A stretch of 64,000 nucleotides of DNA from an uncultured Clostridia bacterium (GCA_947383835.1 CANDEV010000003.1:1-64000), one strand, 5' to 3'; counted from the stretch's first letter, positions 41,613-50,750 are shown. Notes: generated by a model not told the origin, from the sequence alone. A program made the numbers and translations.

Positions 41613-42653
41613 TCACTGCATATAAAGCGCAAAGTCAATATTTTCAGTCAAAGAATTTTCCGTTTCATTCAGATACGACACGATGGAAGTCTTATCGTTC
41701 TCCAGTTCCTTTAACCTTTCCAGCTTATTGATCCACAACGGCTTTAAACAGCGGTACAGCATTAACGCCGCCTGCTTTTCGTCCTCCGAAAAATCATAGT
41801 ATTCACTGACGATTTTCAAGCGGCGAAAAATTGCGTCCAGTTCCGTTTTATAATCATAATGAAACGTTTCCCTAAACAAATAATTCAGAAAAACATCTTT
41901 GCCGCAAAGGTTGAGATCATATACGCCGACAAATTTTCCCGACTCGTCAAGCAGTATATTCGTGGAGTTCAGGTCAGCCTGAAAAACAGAGGTCGGCAGT
42001 TTTTTGTATATCGGTTCCAGCATTTTTCTGTTTTCCGTCCATAGCCGCCATATATGTTCCGTTTGCGGCTGAAATTCCTCGGGCAGGGTTCGGACGTACT
42101 TTTTCCACTCCAGAGCATTCTCTAAGACCTCGTCGGTTTTATCACTTGGACAAAAGGTTTCAAAAAGGCAGTACGCCGACGGATAATCGCTGTACGAAAA
42201 ATATTTTGAAGCTATTTTCGCAGTCATTATCCACGCTTCCTTTTCATATTCCGCCTCAGAAACTTTTTTATCGCGAGCGTCCTCCGAACGGTATTCTGCG
42301 GGACGGTACGGTGAAAATTCCTCCGCATAGGCTGTACAGCTATGTCCCTTATAGCGCACAACAGGGTAAGTCCCGCTTTTATCGGGACTAATTTTCGGAC
42401 AGTAATATCCTGCCTTTCGGTATTCCTCGGAAGTCTTCCGCCACACTTCTATTTTTTCGGGAAATGTAAAATCGTTGTCCGCAAGCTTTAAAACGGATTT
42501 CTCACCCGTTTTAAATTTCGCAATAACAGTCTCTCTGAAATCTTTGTCGCCCCTGCTTGTATTTATAATTTCAAAGTAACTTGGCACGTCATTATAAAAC
42601 AGCCGAAATATATCAAGCAATTCCCGATTGCCGTCCTGTGTCTTTTTTTGCAT
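41613..42653 (-). CDS. Aminoglycoside phosphotransferase-like kinase
   Basis: 346-residue protein with APH/choline-kinase fold: lysine strand KSVLKLADND near 52-61, catalytic loop QADLNSTNILLDE near 230-242 and metal Asp in VYDLNL near 249. The His normally heading the catalytic loop (HGD or HAD) is Gln here, but the Asp and Asn remain. Relatives phosphorylate small hydroxyl compounds or act on spore coat. Substrate unknown. GGTGAT precedes ATG 42653. It lies 27 bp after the next gene upstream. Confidence 0.78.
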   Translation of the reverse strand: MQKKTQDGNRELLDIFRLFYNDVPSYFEIINTSRGDKDFRETVIAKFKTGEKSVLKLADNDFTFPEKIEVWRKTSEEYRKAGYYCPKISPDKSGTYPVVRYKGHSCTAYAEEFSPYRPAEYRSEDARDKKVSEAEYEKEAWIMTAKIASKYFSYSDYPSAYCLFETFCPSDKTDEVLENALEWKKYVRTLPEEFQPQTEHIWRLWTENRKMLEPIYKKLPTSVFQADLNSTNILLDESGKFVGVYDLNLCGKDVFLNYLFRETFHYDYKTELDAIFRRLKIVSEYYDFSEDEKQAALMLYRCLKPLWINKLERLKELENDKTSIVSYLNETENSLTENIDFALYMQ

Positions 42654-42680
42654 TTTTATCACCGAATTTTATTTTTGAAA

Positions 42681-43142
42681 TTATAAAAAGCACCTGTCGT
42701 CGCCGAACCAGTCTTTCCGTTCGGAAATCAATTTTTCAAGCTTTGCCAAATTTGTTTCAAGAAGCTCTTTTTTATTTTGGGAATTATCCTCAACGTAATC
42801 AACAAACGAAACCCACCCGTCAATATCCGACTTAATATCCTTGTAAAGATATTCGCAGAACTGAAGCATACTTGTGTGGGAATATTCGTTCCGTACATCT
42901 TCGCTGTCTAAAGGATAACGCTCGTCATCTTCACAGACAATATGACAATTCCAATAGCTGACGGTGCAGAGAAAACGGTTAGGTTCAAGAAAACCTTTTA
43001 CGCAAAACGGCTTCATAGTTTCAAGACCGTGCACAGCCTGTTCAATCCATTCGAACGCAATATCGTCAAGATAGCTTAGCGAATATATGGATGTTCCCTC
43101 AAGCTGAAAATCAGTCCAACCCGCATTTGGTTTCGTAAGCAT
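42681..43142 (-). CDS. Hypothetical cytosolic protein
   Basis: 153 residues, acidic and rich in Trp and Cys (FQLEGTSIYSLSYLDDIAFEWIEQAVHGLETMKPFCVKGFLEPNRFLCTVSYWNCHIVCEDDE...). The strand-rich first half and helical end resemble contact-dependent immunity proteins in general style, but I recognise no family. AAGGTGAT 7 bp before ATG 43142. It follows prfB on the same strand by 20 bp. Confidence 0.65.
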   Translation of the reverse strand: MLTKPNAGWTDFQLEGTSIYSLSYLDDIAFEWIEQAVHGLETMKPFCVKGFLEPNRFLCTVSYWNCHIVCEDDERYPLDSEDVRNEYSHTSMLQFCEYLYKDIKSDIDGWVSFVDYVEDNSQNKKELLETNLAKLEKLISERKDWFGDDRCFL

Positions 43143-43162
43143 AAATAATATCACCTTATAAT

Positions 43163-44287
43163 TTATTTTTGCAGCGTACCGTGAGACAGCGCCGTCAGAT
43201 AAGCGTTTATAAACCCGTCAAGATCGCCGTCCATTACCGCGCCGATATTGCCGTTTTCAAAGCTTGTGCGGTGATCCTTCGCAAGAGTGTACGGCATGAA
43301 CACATAGGAACGTATCTGCGCGCCCCATGCGATCTCTTTCTGCACACCCTTGATGTCCTCGATCTTTTCAAGGTGCTCACGCTCTTTTATTTCCACCAGC
43401 TTGGACATCAGCATTTTCATTGCGTAATCCTTGTTCTGGTACTGGCTGCGCTGTGTCTGGCAGGACACAACTATTCCCGTTGGGATATGGGTAAGCCGTA
43501 CCGCCGAGGAGGTCTTGTTTACCTTTTGTCCCCCTGCGCCGCTGGCACGGTAGAAATCTATCTCCAAGTCCTCGGGACGTATCTCGATATTTGTGTCCGC
43601 CTCGGTCATTTCGGGCATTACTTCAAGAGAAGCAAAAGAAGTATGCCGCCGTCCCGAACTGTCAAAGGGAGAGACCCGCACAAGACGGTGAACACCCATT
43701 TCAGACTTCAAAAAGCCGTAAGCATTCAGCCCCTCAATGAGCAGGGACGCGGATTTAAGTCCCGCCTCCTCGCCGTCCAGATAGTCGAGAGTCGTTACCT
43801 TAAAGCCGTGGCTTTCCGCCCACATATTGTACATACGGAAAAGCATCTGCGCCCAGTCCTGCGCCTCCGTACCGCCTGCGCCCGCGTGGAACGTGAGAAT
43901 AGCGTTCTTGCTGTCGTACTCGCCCGTGAGCAGAGTTGTCAGCTTCATAGCTTCAAGCTCTTTTTTGAAACGATCCGCGTCACGCTTTATCTCCTGAGCG
44001 GTGTCCTCGTCGTCCTCTTCCTCCATGGCAAGCTCTATCATGGTGAGAGCGTCCTCCAGCTTTTCGTTGAGCTTGTTGTAGCTTTCAACGGTAGCCTCGT
44101 GGTGCTTTATGGTCTGCATGACCTTTTGGGAGTTTTCAATATCGTCCCAAAAGCCGTCCCTGCCCGACTGCTCCTGCAATTCGGCGATCTCGGACTTTGC
44201 CTTGTCAACGTCCAAAATTTCGTAAAGTTCTTTCATATCCTTGCGGTAGCCCTCAAGCTCCACGCGAAGTTCGTCAAGTAATAACAT
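43163..44287 (-). CDS. prfB: Peptide chain release factor 2
   Basis: 374-residue RF2 that recognises UGA/UAA. The SPF stop-codon tripeptide (VSPFDSSGRRHTSF) is near 200 and the GGQ catalytic motif (RASGAGGQKVNKTSS) near 245-259. The gene is a single uninterrupted frame from ATG 44287 (GGAGG upstream): the usual in-frame UGA near codon 25 requiring +1 frameshifting is absent, so the normal RF2 autoregulation by frameshifting does not operate. Confidence 0.96.
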   Translation of the reverse strand: MLLLDELRVELEGYRKDMKELYEILDVDKAKSEIAELQEQSGRDGFWDDIENSQKVMQTIKHHEATVESYNKLNEKLEDALTMIELAMEEEDDEDTAQEIKRDADRFKKELEAMKLTTLLTGEYDSKNAILTFHAGAGGTEAQDWAQMLFRMYNMWAESHGFKVTTLDYLDGEEAGLKSASLLIEGLNAYGFLKSEMGVHRLVRVSPFDSSGRRHTSFASLEVMPEMTEADTNIEIRPEDLEIDFYRASGAGGQKVNKTSSAVRLTHIPTGIVVSCQTQRSQYQNKDYAMKMLMSKLVEIKEREHLEKIEDIKGVQKEIAWGAQIRSYVFMPYTLAKDHRTSFENGNIGAVMDGDLDGFINAYLTALSHGTLQK

Positions 44288-44400
44288 AATAAAATTCCTC
44301 CAAATCAAACTAAATATTTTTACACAATAAATTTTTATTTTGATTTGTCAGAACAGGTTGTGCCGATAGGCAATATATTTGTACATAAAAATCTCTTTCC

Positions 44401-44862
44401 TTAAATTAGTTTTACGGGAAAATACATATACCCTTTCCCCGTTTTAAGATCGGTAAAATCATGCACCGCCCCCGCAAGCTCCATACCGTTTTCGCTTAAA
44501 TATTCCATAACCTTCGGGAAAATATCTTCCTCGTTTTCCGCACAGATATATTCATATGCGGGGATGACCCATTTAGTCCACCCGTCGGGAGCCTCCGCCG
44601 TCAAATCACACTCCACGCCCGCAAGGTAAAGACCCTTTGTAAAGCCGTCCTCCCACGGCGCAAAGGAGCGTGAAAGGTCGGACATCGCGCCCCATATGCC
44701 GATAATATTTCCCTCGCCGTCCTTTTTGGCAAGGCGCTGAACCTCGTTAAAATGGGAATTAGCGTCCTCCCACAAACGCTGAATAAATCCCTCGCCGTCG
44801 TTGGTAGAACCCTCTTTTCCTATCACCGCAAAGCTTTCCTTAACGCATTTATTCAGTTCCAT
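44401..44862 (-). CDS. GyrI-like / effector-binding domain protein
   Basis: 153-residue single-domain protein of the GyrI/SOUL-like effector-binding fold: an opening KESFAVIGKEG, IIGIWGAMSD, GLYLAGVECD, GWTKWVIPAYEYICAE and a closing YMYFPVKLI follow the family order. These proteins bind small hydrophobic or cationic compounds, alone or fused to regulators. GGAGG precedes ATG. 12 bp after the next gene, same strand. Confidence 0.78.
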   Translation of the reverse strand: MELNKCVKESFAVIGKEGSTNDGEGFIQRLWEDANSHFNEVQRLAKKDGEGNIIGIWGAMSDLSRSFAPWEDGFTKGLYLAGVECDLTAEAPDGWTKWVIPAYEYICAENEEDIFPKVMEYLSENGMELAGAVHDFTDLKTGKGYMYFPVKLI

Positions 44863-44874
44863 AATTACCTCCGT

Positions 44875-45744
44875 TTAATTTTCCGCAAGCAAACCGTCAA
44901 TCTCGCCGTCGCTAATTCCGCCTATGATTATTCTCGAAGCGTCGTAACGCCTGCCCTTGTCCCTGACCTTTTCCACAAATTTTTCGTAGGACATTCTGCC
45001 CACAGTCTCGTCCCTTGTAATAGAATAAAATGACACTACCCAGCTGCTGACTTCAAGTGGCTTTCCCGACTCATCGCTAAAGCCGAAAGGCACGGCAGGG
45101 ACAAGGGGTATCACGCTTTCAGTGTCCTCGGTAATAAAGTACATACCCAAAATGCCCTCGTTTGTGCTGTAGAATTTCGGGACAGCATAATAAACGTCCA
45201 TTTCCTGCAAGCGGTGGAGCCAGTCGCCGTAAGCCTTTACAATATCGTCAGCGGCAAGAATTTCCGCCTTGTCCTCGTCGCCAAGGTCAAGCTGCCACAT
45301 TGCGGAAAAAAGCGATACAGTGTTGTCCCTGAAATCCCCGTTTTTTTCGAGCATGGTTTTCAGGAAGCTTCTGTTTGCATTTTTCATATCCGCGCAGATT
45401 GCCGCAAGATTATTTTTGTCGGCAGCTTCGCCGTCCTGAATAATATCGCAGCTTTTCCATACCGAGGCGATACGCCCGATAATACCGTAAAAAGCGTCTA
45501 TCTCCTCCTCACAGGTGGGACTTAGCATACGCAGGGTGACCTTTTCCTTTTCCTCCCTGCCGCAGACAATGCTTATCCCCCGACCTATGCGGCTCTTGTC
45601 GTAAACTATAAAATCCTCGCCGAGTTTCCCCTCGGTGAGACGGTTATTTTCATACACGCCGTAGCCGAGCTTGCCTATAACTGTAGTATAGTCAAGCTTT
45701 TTCCTGAATAAACCTTTTTGAGTTATCTCCACATCAATCGACAT
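44875..45744 (-). CDS. DUF4299-like protein
   Basis: 289-residue soluble protein. SIDVEITQKGLFRKKLDYTTVIG at the start, GRGISIVCGREEKEKVTLRMLSPTCEEEIDAFY in the middle, and VSSWVVSFYSITRDETVGRMSYEKFVE near the end resemble the Firmicutes DUF4299 group of unknown function. No membrane segments or catalytic motif are visible. CTCC-complementary ribosome binding site close to ATG. Packed 2 bp from the acetyltransferase and 12 bp from the GyrI-like gene, so probably one transcript. Confidence 0.65.
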   Translation of the reverse strand: MSIDVEITQKGLFRKKLDYTTVIGKLGYGVYENNRLTEGKLGEDFIVYDKSRIGRGISIVCGREEKEKVTLRMLSPTCEEEIDAFYGIIGRIASVWKSCDIIQDGEAADKNNLAAICADMKNANRSFLKTMLEKNGDFRDNTVSLFSAMWQLDLGDEDKAEILAADDIVKAYGDWLHRLQEMDVYYAVPKFYSTNEGILGMYFITEDTESVIPLVPAVPFGFSDESGKPLEVSSWVVSFYSITRDETVGRMSYEKFVEKVRDKGRRYDASRIIIGGISDGEIDGLLAEN

Positions 45745-45746
45745 AA

Positions 45747-46205
45747 TTATTCTCCTTTGCGTTTCTCCATAACATCATAGCACAAATAATCCCCGTTTTC
45801 GGTGAGAAATTTGTGATACTCCTTTTCGGTATAGCCGCGCTTTATGTATATGTCCTTTGCGGGCAAAGATGAGTCCAGCCGAATTGTTTCGGAGTACCCG
45901 AAGATCATATCCTCCGCAAAGTCAAGAAGCTGCCGTCCAAAGCCTTTTCCCTGCTCGGAGGGCTTCACAAAAAGCCTTGCTATGTCGTTCCCTCTGACCG
46001 TGACAGTACCCACGACCGCACCGTTTTCCTCGATAACGAAAACCTTTCCCGCCTCAATTTCAGCGGCTATTCTATCGCGGGTGTGGATAGAAAGAAAAAA
46101 TTCCACAGCCCCCGCAAGGTAATATTTGGGGTACACCGTTTCAATGGTTTTTCTCACCAGCTCGGTAATTGCATCATTTTCTTTAACGTCCGCTTTTCGT
46201 ATCAA
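45747..46205 (-). CDS. GNAT family N-acetyltransferase
   Basis: 152-residue GNAT enzyme: VGTVTVRGNDIARLFVKPSEQGKGFGRQLLDFAED holds motif A with the acetyl-CoA pyrophosphate loop QGKGFG at about 90-95; VFVIEENGAVVG forms the preceding strands. Substrate unknown. TTG at 46205 is preferred because GAGG is 8 bp upstream; GTG 46214 overlaps the ribosome binding site. Confidence 0.85.
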   Translation of the reverse strand: MIRKADVKENDAITELVRKTIETVYPKYYLAGAVEFFLSIHTRDRIAAEIEAGKVFVIEENGAVVGTVTVRGNDIARLFVKPSEQGKGFGRQLLDFAEDMIFGYSETIRLDSSLPAKDIYIKRGYTEKEYHKFLTENGDYLCYDVMEKRKGE

Positions 46206-46277
46206 ATTTATCACCTCATCAATGCAGTAAAAATATCAGCTTAAAAAATCATCAAGAATATACAACGGTATTGAAAT

Positions 46278-46826
46278 TCATACCCATAAAATAATCGTAG
46301 CAAAACAGAGCAAAGGAACCGCAAGCCATGTCTTCTCCTCATGACCCGCATTTGATATAAACTTACTGCTGTTTCCGTTTTCGGGATAAAGCCTTATCTC
46401 ATTCGGAGGCGACCCATTAAAGCAAATACGGCGTTCTTTAGTTTCTCCGTTTACAGTATATTCATATATACCCTCATAGTCAAACCCATTATGATCAAAG
46501 TTACGATCCTCGTCATAGACATATGTAAACTCTGACTTTACAAGATGCGCCGTTACAAAAGTATTGTTTTCTTCCGACTTACGAATAATTTCCTTTTTAC
46601 GCTTTCTTGATTTAAAATAAAGTCCCCAAAGAACAGCAGGCGCAGCTATATACATAAACGGTGAGATAATACACGCAAATTTATAGATAATCTCCAGCTG
46701 TTCCTCTGAAAGTTCATAAAAAAAATTATGTATGATCATGCCCCCATATTTCGTAATTGCAAATATTGCAAAGGGTACCGCCAAAATTGCTAATGTAAAA
46801 AGTATATACTTAAGTAAATCTTTCAT
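46278..46826 (-). CDS. Hypothetical membrane protein
   Basis: 182 residues: helices at about 8-28 and 48-68, a cytosolic basic stretch (KSRKRKKEIIRKSEE), a soluble beta-rich segment with a YEGIYEYTVNGETKERRICF strand pattern that resembles DUF3592-like proteins, and a last helix at the end (LAVPLLCFATIILWV). AT-richer than neighbours. Function unknown. Confidence 0.68.
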   Translation of the reverse strand: MKDLLKYILFTLAILAVPFAIFAITKYGGMIIHNFFYELSEEQLEIIYKFACIISPFMYIAAPAVLWGLYFKSRKRKKEIIRKSEENNTFVTAHLVKSEFTYVYDEDRNFDHNGFDYEGIYEYTVNGETKERRICFNGSPPNEIRLYPENGNSSKFISNAGHEEKTWLAVPLLCFATIILWV

Positions 46827-46849
46827 TAATAAAAATTTCTCTTTCGCTT

Positions 46850-48223
46850 TTACTTTCTGTTTTTTCGTCCCGACCTTTTCTTTTTTGACCCCTGCTTTTT
46901 GGCGGATTTTATCTGCAAGACAGGTTCGGTCTGCTCCTCTTCTTCATCGTTAAAGGAATACCTCACGGGCTTCAGCTTAGACTGATAAAACTGCTGAGCA
47001 CTGTAAAGTCCCCTGTAGCCCGAAAGCATATAGCTTATTGCAATTGCCAGAGCGTAATAAACAAATCCGCCCGCTCCGAAAAGCTCTATACTTAAAATTA
47101 TCGTTGCAAATGGGCAATTGGTCACTCCGCAGAAAACAGCAAGAAGCCCCACCGCCGCTCCGAAGCTTGGACTTAACCCGATAAGTCCGCCGAAAGCACA
47201 GCCGAAAGTCGCCCCCACGAAAAAGCTGGGGACTATCTCGCCTCCCTTAAAGCCCGCACCCAATGTCAGTGCGGTAAAAATAATTTTTATTGCAAAGGCG
47301 ATAGGAAATGCCTGCCCCGAAAACGCGCGCTCGATAACGTCCATTCCCGCGCCGTTGTAATCGGTGGTTCCGATAAGCAAAGTAAGGGCGACTACTATAA
47401 GACCGCCAACTGCCGCGCGTATATATGCATTCTTAATATACTTTTCGTATAAATTTCCCGCCTCATGTATAGCCATGCAGAACAACACGCTTACCGCCGC
47501 ACAAGCCGCGCCTAAAAGCGTTACCCTTAAAAGGTCGGGGGCGGCTTCGCTGTTAAAGGACGGTATCCCGCTTACAATAAAGGACTCCGCTCCCCCTCCG
47601 AGGAGCTTGGAAATTACCGCCGCCGTCACTCCCGACACCATACAGGGAACGAGCGCGGAGTACTGCGCCGCCGCAACGATAGTTACCTCCACCGCAAAGA
47701 CTGCGGCAGCAACAGGTGTGCCGAAAAGAGCGGAAAAACCTGCCGCCATGCCGCACATGATAAGTATGGAAGTGTCGTCCTTGTCAAGCTTGAAAAGCTT
47801 TCCGAAAGGCGAGGCAAGGCTTCCTCCGATTTGGAGAGCAGCGCCCTCGCGTCCCGCAGAACCGCCTGTTATGTGGGTCAAAAAGGTTGCCGCAAAAATC
47901 AGCGGCGCAAGCTTTATCGAGACCTTTTCCTCGGAGCGCGCCCCCTTGATAATATTGTTAGTCCCCGGGTCGCGGGAAAGCTTCATAATATTGTACAGAA
48001 AAACAATTATCACGCCCGCGACAGGCATTGCAAAAATAATAAGCTTATTGTCGGTGCGGTACGCCGTTGCAAAGCTTAACGCCATTGAAAAAGCTGTGCC
48101 CGCCACGCCAACGACCGCTCCTACAATGACCGCAATAACCGACCATTTTAAAAATCCCCATGACAGAGCGACATAAGTATTGCTTTTTATTTTATTTATC
48201 TGCTCCCTTTTTTCATCAGTCAT
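46850..48223 (-). CDS. ClC-type chloride channel or transporter
   Basis: 457-residue ClC protein with repeated helices: GGSAGREGAALQIGGSLASPFGK (gating Glu of the GREG motif) near 120-142, FSALFGTPVAAAVFAVEV near 158-175, and GGEIVPSFFVGATFGCAFG (GXFXP-like motif) near 325. It exchanges or conducts chloride, or possibly fluoride, across the membrane. A basic, disordered C-terminus (KKQGSKKKRSGRKNRK) is added. AAGGAGG precedes ATG. Element E separates it from speB upstream. Confidence 0.92.
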   Translation of the reverse strand: MTDEKREQINKIKSNTYVALSWGFLKWSVIAVIVGAVVGVAGTAFSMALSFATAYRTDNKLIIFAMPVAGVIIVFLYNIMKLSRDPGTNNIIKGARSEEKVSIKLAPLIFAATFLTHITGGSAGREGAALQIGGSLASPFGKLFKLDKDDTSILIMCGMAAGFSALFGTPVAAAVFAVEVTIVAAAQYSALVPCMVSGVTAAVISKLLGGGAESFIVSGIPSFNSEAAPDLLRVTLLGAACAAVSVLFCMAIHEAGNLYEKYIKNAYIRAAVGGLIVVALTLLIGTTDYNGAGMDVIERAFSGQAFPIAFAIKIIFTALTLGAGFKGGEIVPSFFVGATFGCAFGGLIGLSPSFGAAVGLLAVFCGVTNCPFATIILSIELFGAGGFVYYALAIAISYMLSGYRGLYSAQQFYQSKLKPVRYSFNDEEEEQTEPVLQIKSAKKQGSKKKRSGRKNRK

Positions 48224-48248
48224 TTTTTAACCTCCTTGATCCTATTTT

Positions 48249-48351
48249 ATACTAATTTTCGACTAAAAAGCGTGTAAAAAATCAAGCAAAAATTTGCGCG
48301 TATGATTTTTGCGCAGATTTTTTACCTACGCTTTTAGGAGCAAATTAGTAT
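48249..48351. repeat. Palindromic element copy E (subfamily 1, opposite orientation)
   Basis: The reverse complement of this 103-bp copy is about 95% identical to copy D. It begins 3 bp after the speB stop codon and ends 26 bp before the ClC start. Confidence 0.9.
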
Positions 48352-48354
48352 TAA

Positions 48355-49200
48355 TCATTCCAACATCAGCAGAATTTCCCGCAAAAGCTTGCAGGCGGCG
48401 GCTGTTGAAATACCGCTTTGGTCGTAGTGCGGGGAAAGCTCGTTTATATCCGCGGCAACAATATTCAATCCCTTTAGCTTGAATACCGCTTCAAGCAATT
48501 CCATAAACTGCACGCCGCCGTGCTCTGGAGTACCCGTCCCGGGGAACACCGAGGGGTCGAGAACGTCCATATCTATCGTCAGATAGACGTTTTTCCCCGC
48601 AAGCTCTTTTACTGCTTCATCAATGCCGTCCAAATTAAACTTGTTCATTTTTGTGTGCTTCTCGGCAAAGCGGAATTCCTCACGCTCTCCGCTGCGTATG
48701 CCGAACTGGTAAATGTGACCGTCTCCAACCATTTCATGGCAGCGGCGCATTACACAGGCGTGGGAATTTTTCACGCCGAGGTAATCGTCCCGCAGGTCGG
48801 CGTGAGCGTCAAACTGTATAATATATAAATCTTTATACTTTTTGTATACGGCACGTACCGCCCCCAGCGTTACGGAATGTTCTCCGCCAAGCATTAGGGG
48901 ACGTTTGCCGTCCGCAAGAATTTCCGCCGCAATTTCCTCAATTTGAGCGAGAGCCGTTTCCACAGAACCAATGCAAAGCTCGGGGTCGCCCGCGTCGAAA
49001 ATATTATAGTCAAGCAAGTCCCTGTCCTGATAGGGAGAATATGTCTCTATCCCAAAGCTTTCGGCGCGTATTGCGCTGCACCCGAAACGAGTCCCGGGAC
49101 GGTATGAGGTGGTGCTGTCAAAGGGCGCACCGAAAATTACCGTATTTGCGCTTTCGTAATCGCCGTCGCAGCCGATAAAGGCTTTTCGTTCTATCTGCAT
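48355..49200 (-). CDS. speB: Agmatinase
   Basis: 281-residue ureohydrolase converting agmatine to putrescine and urea. Metal ligands are visible: GGEHSVTLG near 103, FDAHADLRDD near 125-134, TIDMDVLDPSVFPGTGTPEHGG near 208-229. Arginase and formiminoglutamase share this fold, but the flanking decarboxylase and spermidine synthase argue for agmatinase. GAAAGG precedes ATG. Last gene of the polyamine operon. Confidence 0.92.
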   Translation of the reverse strand: MQIERKAFIGCDGDYESANTVIFGAPFDSTTSYRPGTRFGCSAIRAESFGIETYSPYQDRDLLDYNIFDAGDPELCIGSVETALAQIEEIAAEILADGKRPLMLGGEHSVTLGAVRAVYKKYKDLYIIQFDAHADLRDDYLGVKNSHACVMRRCHEMVGDGHIYQFGIRSGEREEFRFAEKHTKMNKFNLDGIDEAVKELAGKNVYLTIDMDVLDPSVFPGTGTPEHGGVQFMELLEAVFKLKGLNIVAADINELSPHYDQSGISTAAACKLLREILLMLE

Positions 49201-49248
49201 AACAATTTCCTTTCAGTAGTCTTATACATAAAATTTACGTTTTGTAAA

Positions 49249-50097
49249 TCAAACCGCACTTTCCAATAATTTCTTGACATAGTTCGGTATGGCAAAGCAG
49301 CCCTTGTGCAGGTCGGTGTTGTAGTAACCAGTGGTAATTCCCAAGGAATCCCACTTCTCCCCGTCAACCGAAAGAGGGTCAACGCAGCGCGAAGCAAAGC
49401 CGAAAAGCCAGTGCCCCGAGGGATAGGTTGGGATGTGCGCCTGATAAACCCTGCAAACGTCAAAAAACTCACGGATACGCCTGTGGGCTCTCTGCATTGC
49501 CTTTGCGTCCTCGTTGTAGTAGGGGCTTTCGTGCTGATTTACAAGAATTCCCTTTTCGGTGAGGGCGTTGTGGCAGTTGCCGTAAAACTCGCTGGTAAAA
49601 AGTCCCTCGCCGGGTCCGAAGGGGTCGGTGCTGTCAACGATAATAAGGTCGTAGCGGCTCTCCTTGCCGCGGACGAACCTCAAGCCGTCGTCGTAAAAAA
49701 TATGCACACGTGGGTCGTCCAGTCTGCAAGCCGTTTGGGGCAGGAATTCTCTGCACACCTCAACGACGCGGCGGTCTATCTCCACCATGTCGATATTTTC
49801 AACGGTCTTGTATCTCGTCAGCTCGCGGACAGTTCCGCCGTCCCCCGCGCCTATAACAAGGACGTTTTTTACCTCGGGGTTTGAAGCCATGGCAACGTGA
49901 GTTATCATTTCGTGGTAAATAAATTCGTCCTTTTCGGTAAGCATCATAAGACCGTCCAGGGTCAGAAATCTGCCGAATTCGGGACTTTCAAACACGTCTA
50001 TACGCTGATACTCGCTCTGCTCCGAGTGGAGCTGCCTGTTGACCCTTATCGACATCTTAACATTTTTCGTATGAGGTTCGCTGAACCATAAGTCCAT
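49249..50097 (-). CDS. speE: Spermidine synthase
   Basis: 282-residue aminopropyltransferase joining putrescine and decarboxylated SAM. LWFSEPHTKNVKMSIRVNRQLHSEQSEYQRIDVFES at the start, VIGAGDGGTVRELTRY (co-substrate site) near 82-97, VDSTDPFGPGEGLFTSEFY near 154-172. Full length. GAAAGGATC precedes ATG. 48 bp before speB. Confidence 0.96.
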   Translation of the reverse strand: MDLWFSEPHTKNVKMSIRVNRQLHSEQSEYQRIDVFESPEFGRFLTLDGLMMLTEKDEFIYHEMITHVAMASNPEVKNVLVIGAGDGGTVRELTRYKTVENIDMVEIDRRVVEVCREFLPQTACRLDDPRVHIFYDDGLRFVRGKESRYDLIIVDSTDPFGPGEGLFTSEFYGNCHNALTEKGILVNQHESPYYNEDAKAMQRAHRRIREFFDVCRVYQAHIPTYPSGHWLFGFASRCVDPLSVDGEKWDSLGITTGYYNTDLHKGCFAIPNYVKKLLESAV

Positions 50098-50117
50098 AAA
50101 TAAGATCCTTTCAGTAA

Positions 50118-50750
50118 TTATTTTTTGTAAATTTTATTCTTGTTGATATATTCGGGCTTTACAAAGTATTTTATAAGCTTTGGGAATTTTTCCGCGTTGT
50201 ACATAATGTACCAGCTTGCCGCAATATATACTATCCACACAGCCGCGATAACCGGCATTATGTAAGATACCTTTCTCATCTCCGCTCTATGTGCGTTTAC
50301 AGCCCTCAAAGTACAGACCTCCGTGCCGTTGTATGTCAGCCCCGCGACCTGCTCCCTGTGCATAAGAAGCGTAACTGCCCCGCCGACTGGTATATCCGTA
50401 TCATAAGCGTTATAACCGTACCACGAGAAAGCCGTGTACTCATTTTCATTTTCATAAACCGTAAAGCTTATTTTAACGCCGTTTTCTCCGTACTCCCGTG
50501 AAATTTCCTTTACCGTAAGCTTCACAGTCCGGCAGTCCTCACGCTTTATCTTATAAGTATCGCTGAACATATAAAGCCACGTACCGAGTATAAAAGCCAG
50601 TATCAGCAGCCATATAAAAACAAATTCTCCCTGCGCATAAATATTGCCGTTGAAAAGCTTTCCGTACTCACTTTTTCTCAAACGCGCCTTGGTGCGTTCA
50701 TTGCGCCGTTTGGTACGTGAGGCGTTTTTTCTGTATTTTCTTGTGTACAT
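50118..50750 (-). CDS. Hypothetical membrane protein in the polyamine operon
   Basis: 210 residues. A very basic N-terminus (YTRKYRKNASRTKRRNERTKARLRK), helices at about 45-65 (FVFIWLLILAFILGTWLYMF) and 165-185 (SYIMPVIAAVWIVYIAASWYIMY), and an extracytoplasmic beta-rich loop between, of the DUF3592-like kind. GGAGG precedes ATG. Its position between the decarboxylase and speE suggests a linked role, such as polyamine movement, but the sequence itself gives no proof. Confidence 0.68.
   Translation of the reverse strand: MYTRKYRKNASRTKRRNERTKARLRKSEYGKLFNGNIYAQGEFVFIWLLILAFILGTWLYMFSDTYKIKREDCRTVKLTVKEISREYGENGVKISFTVYENENEYTAFSWYGYNAYDTDIPVGGAVTLLMHREQVAGLTYNGTEVCTLRAVNAHRAEMRKVSYIMPVIAAVWIVYIAASWYIMYNAEKFPKLIKYFVKPEYINKNKIYKK

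Noticed and set aside
43169..44281. 370-codon open frame opposite prfB
   Set aside because: It is the antisense of a certain gene; its long length follows from the codon bias of prfB. It has no ribosome binding site.
47364..48176. 270-codon open frame opposite the ClC gene
   Set aside because: Antisense of a clear ClC transporter; composition is that of a shadow frame.
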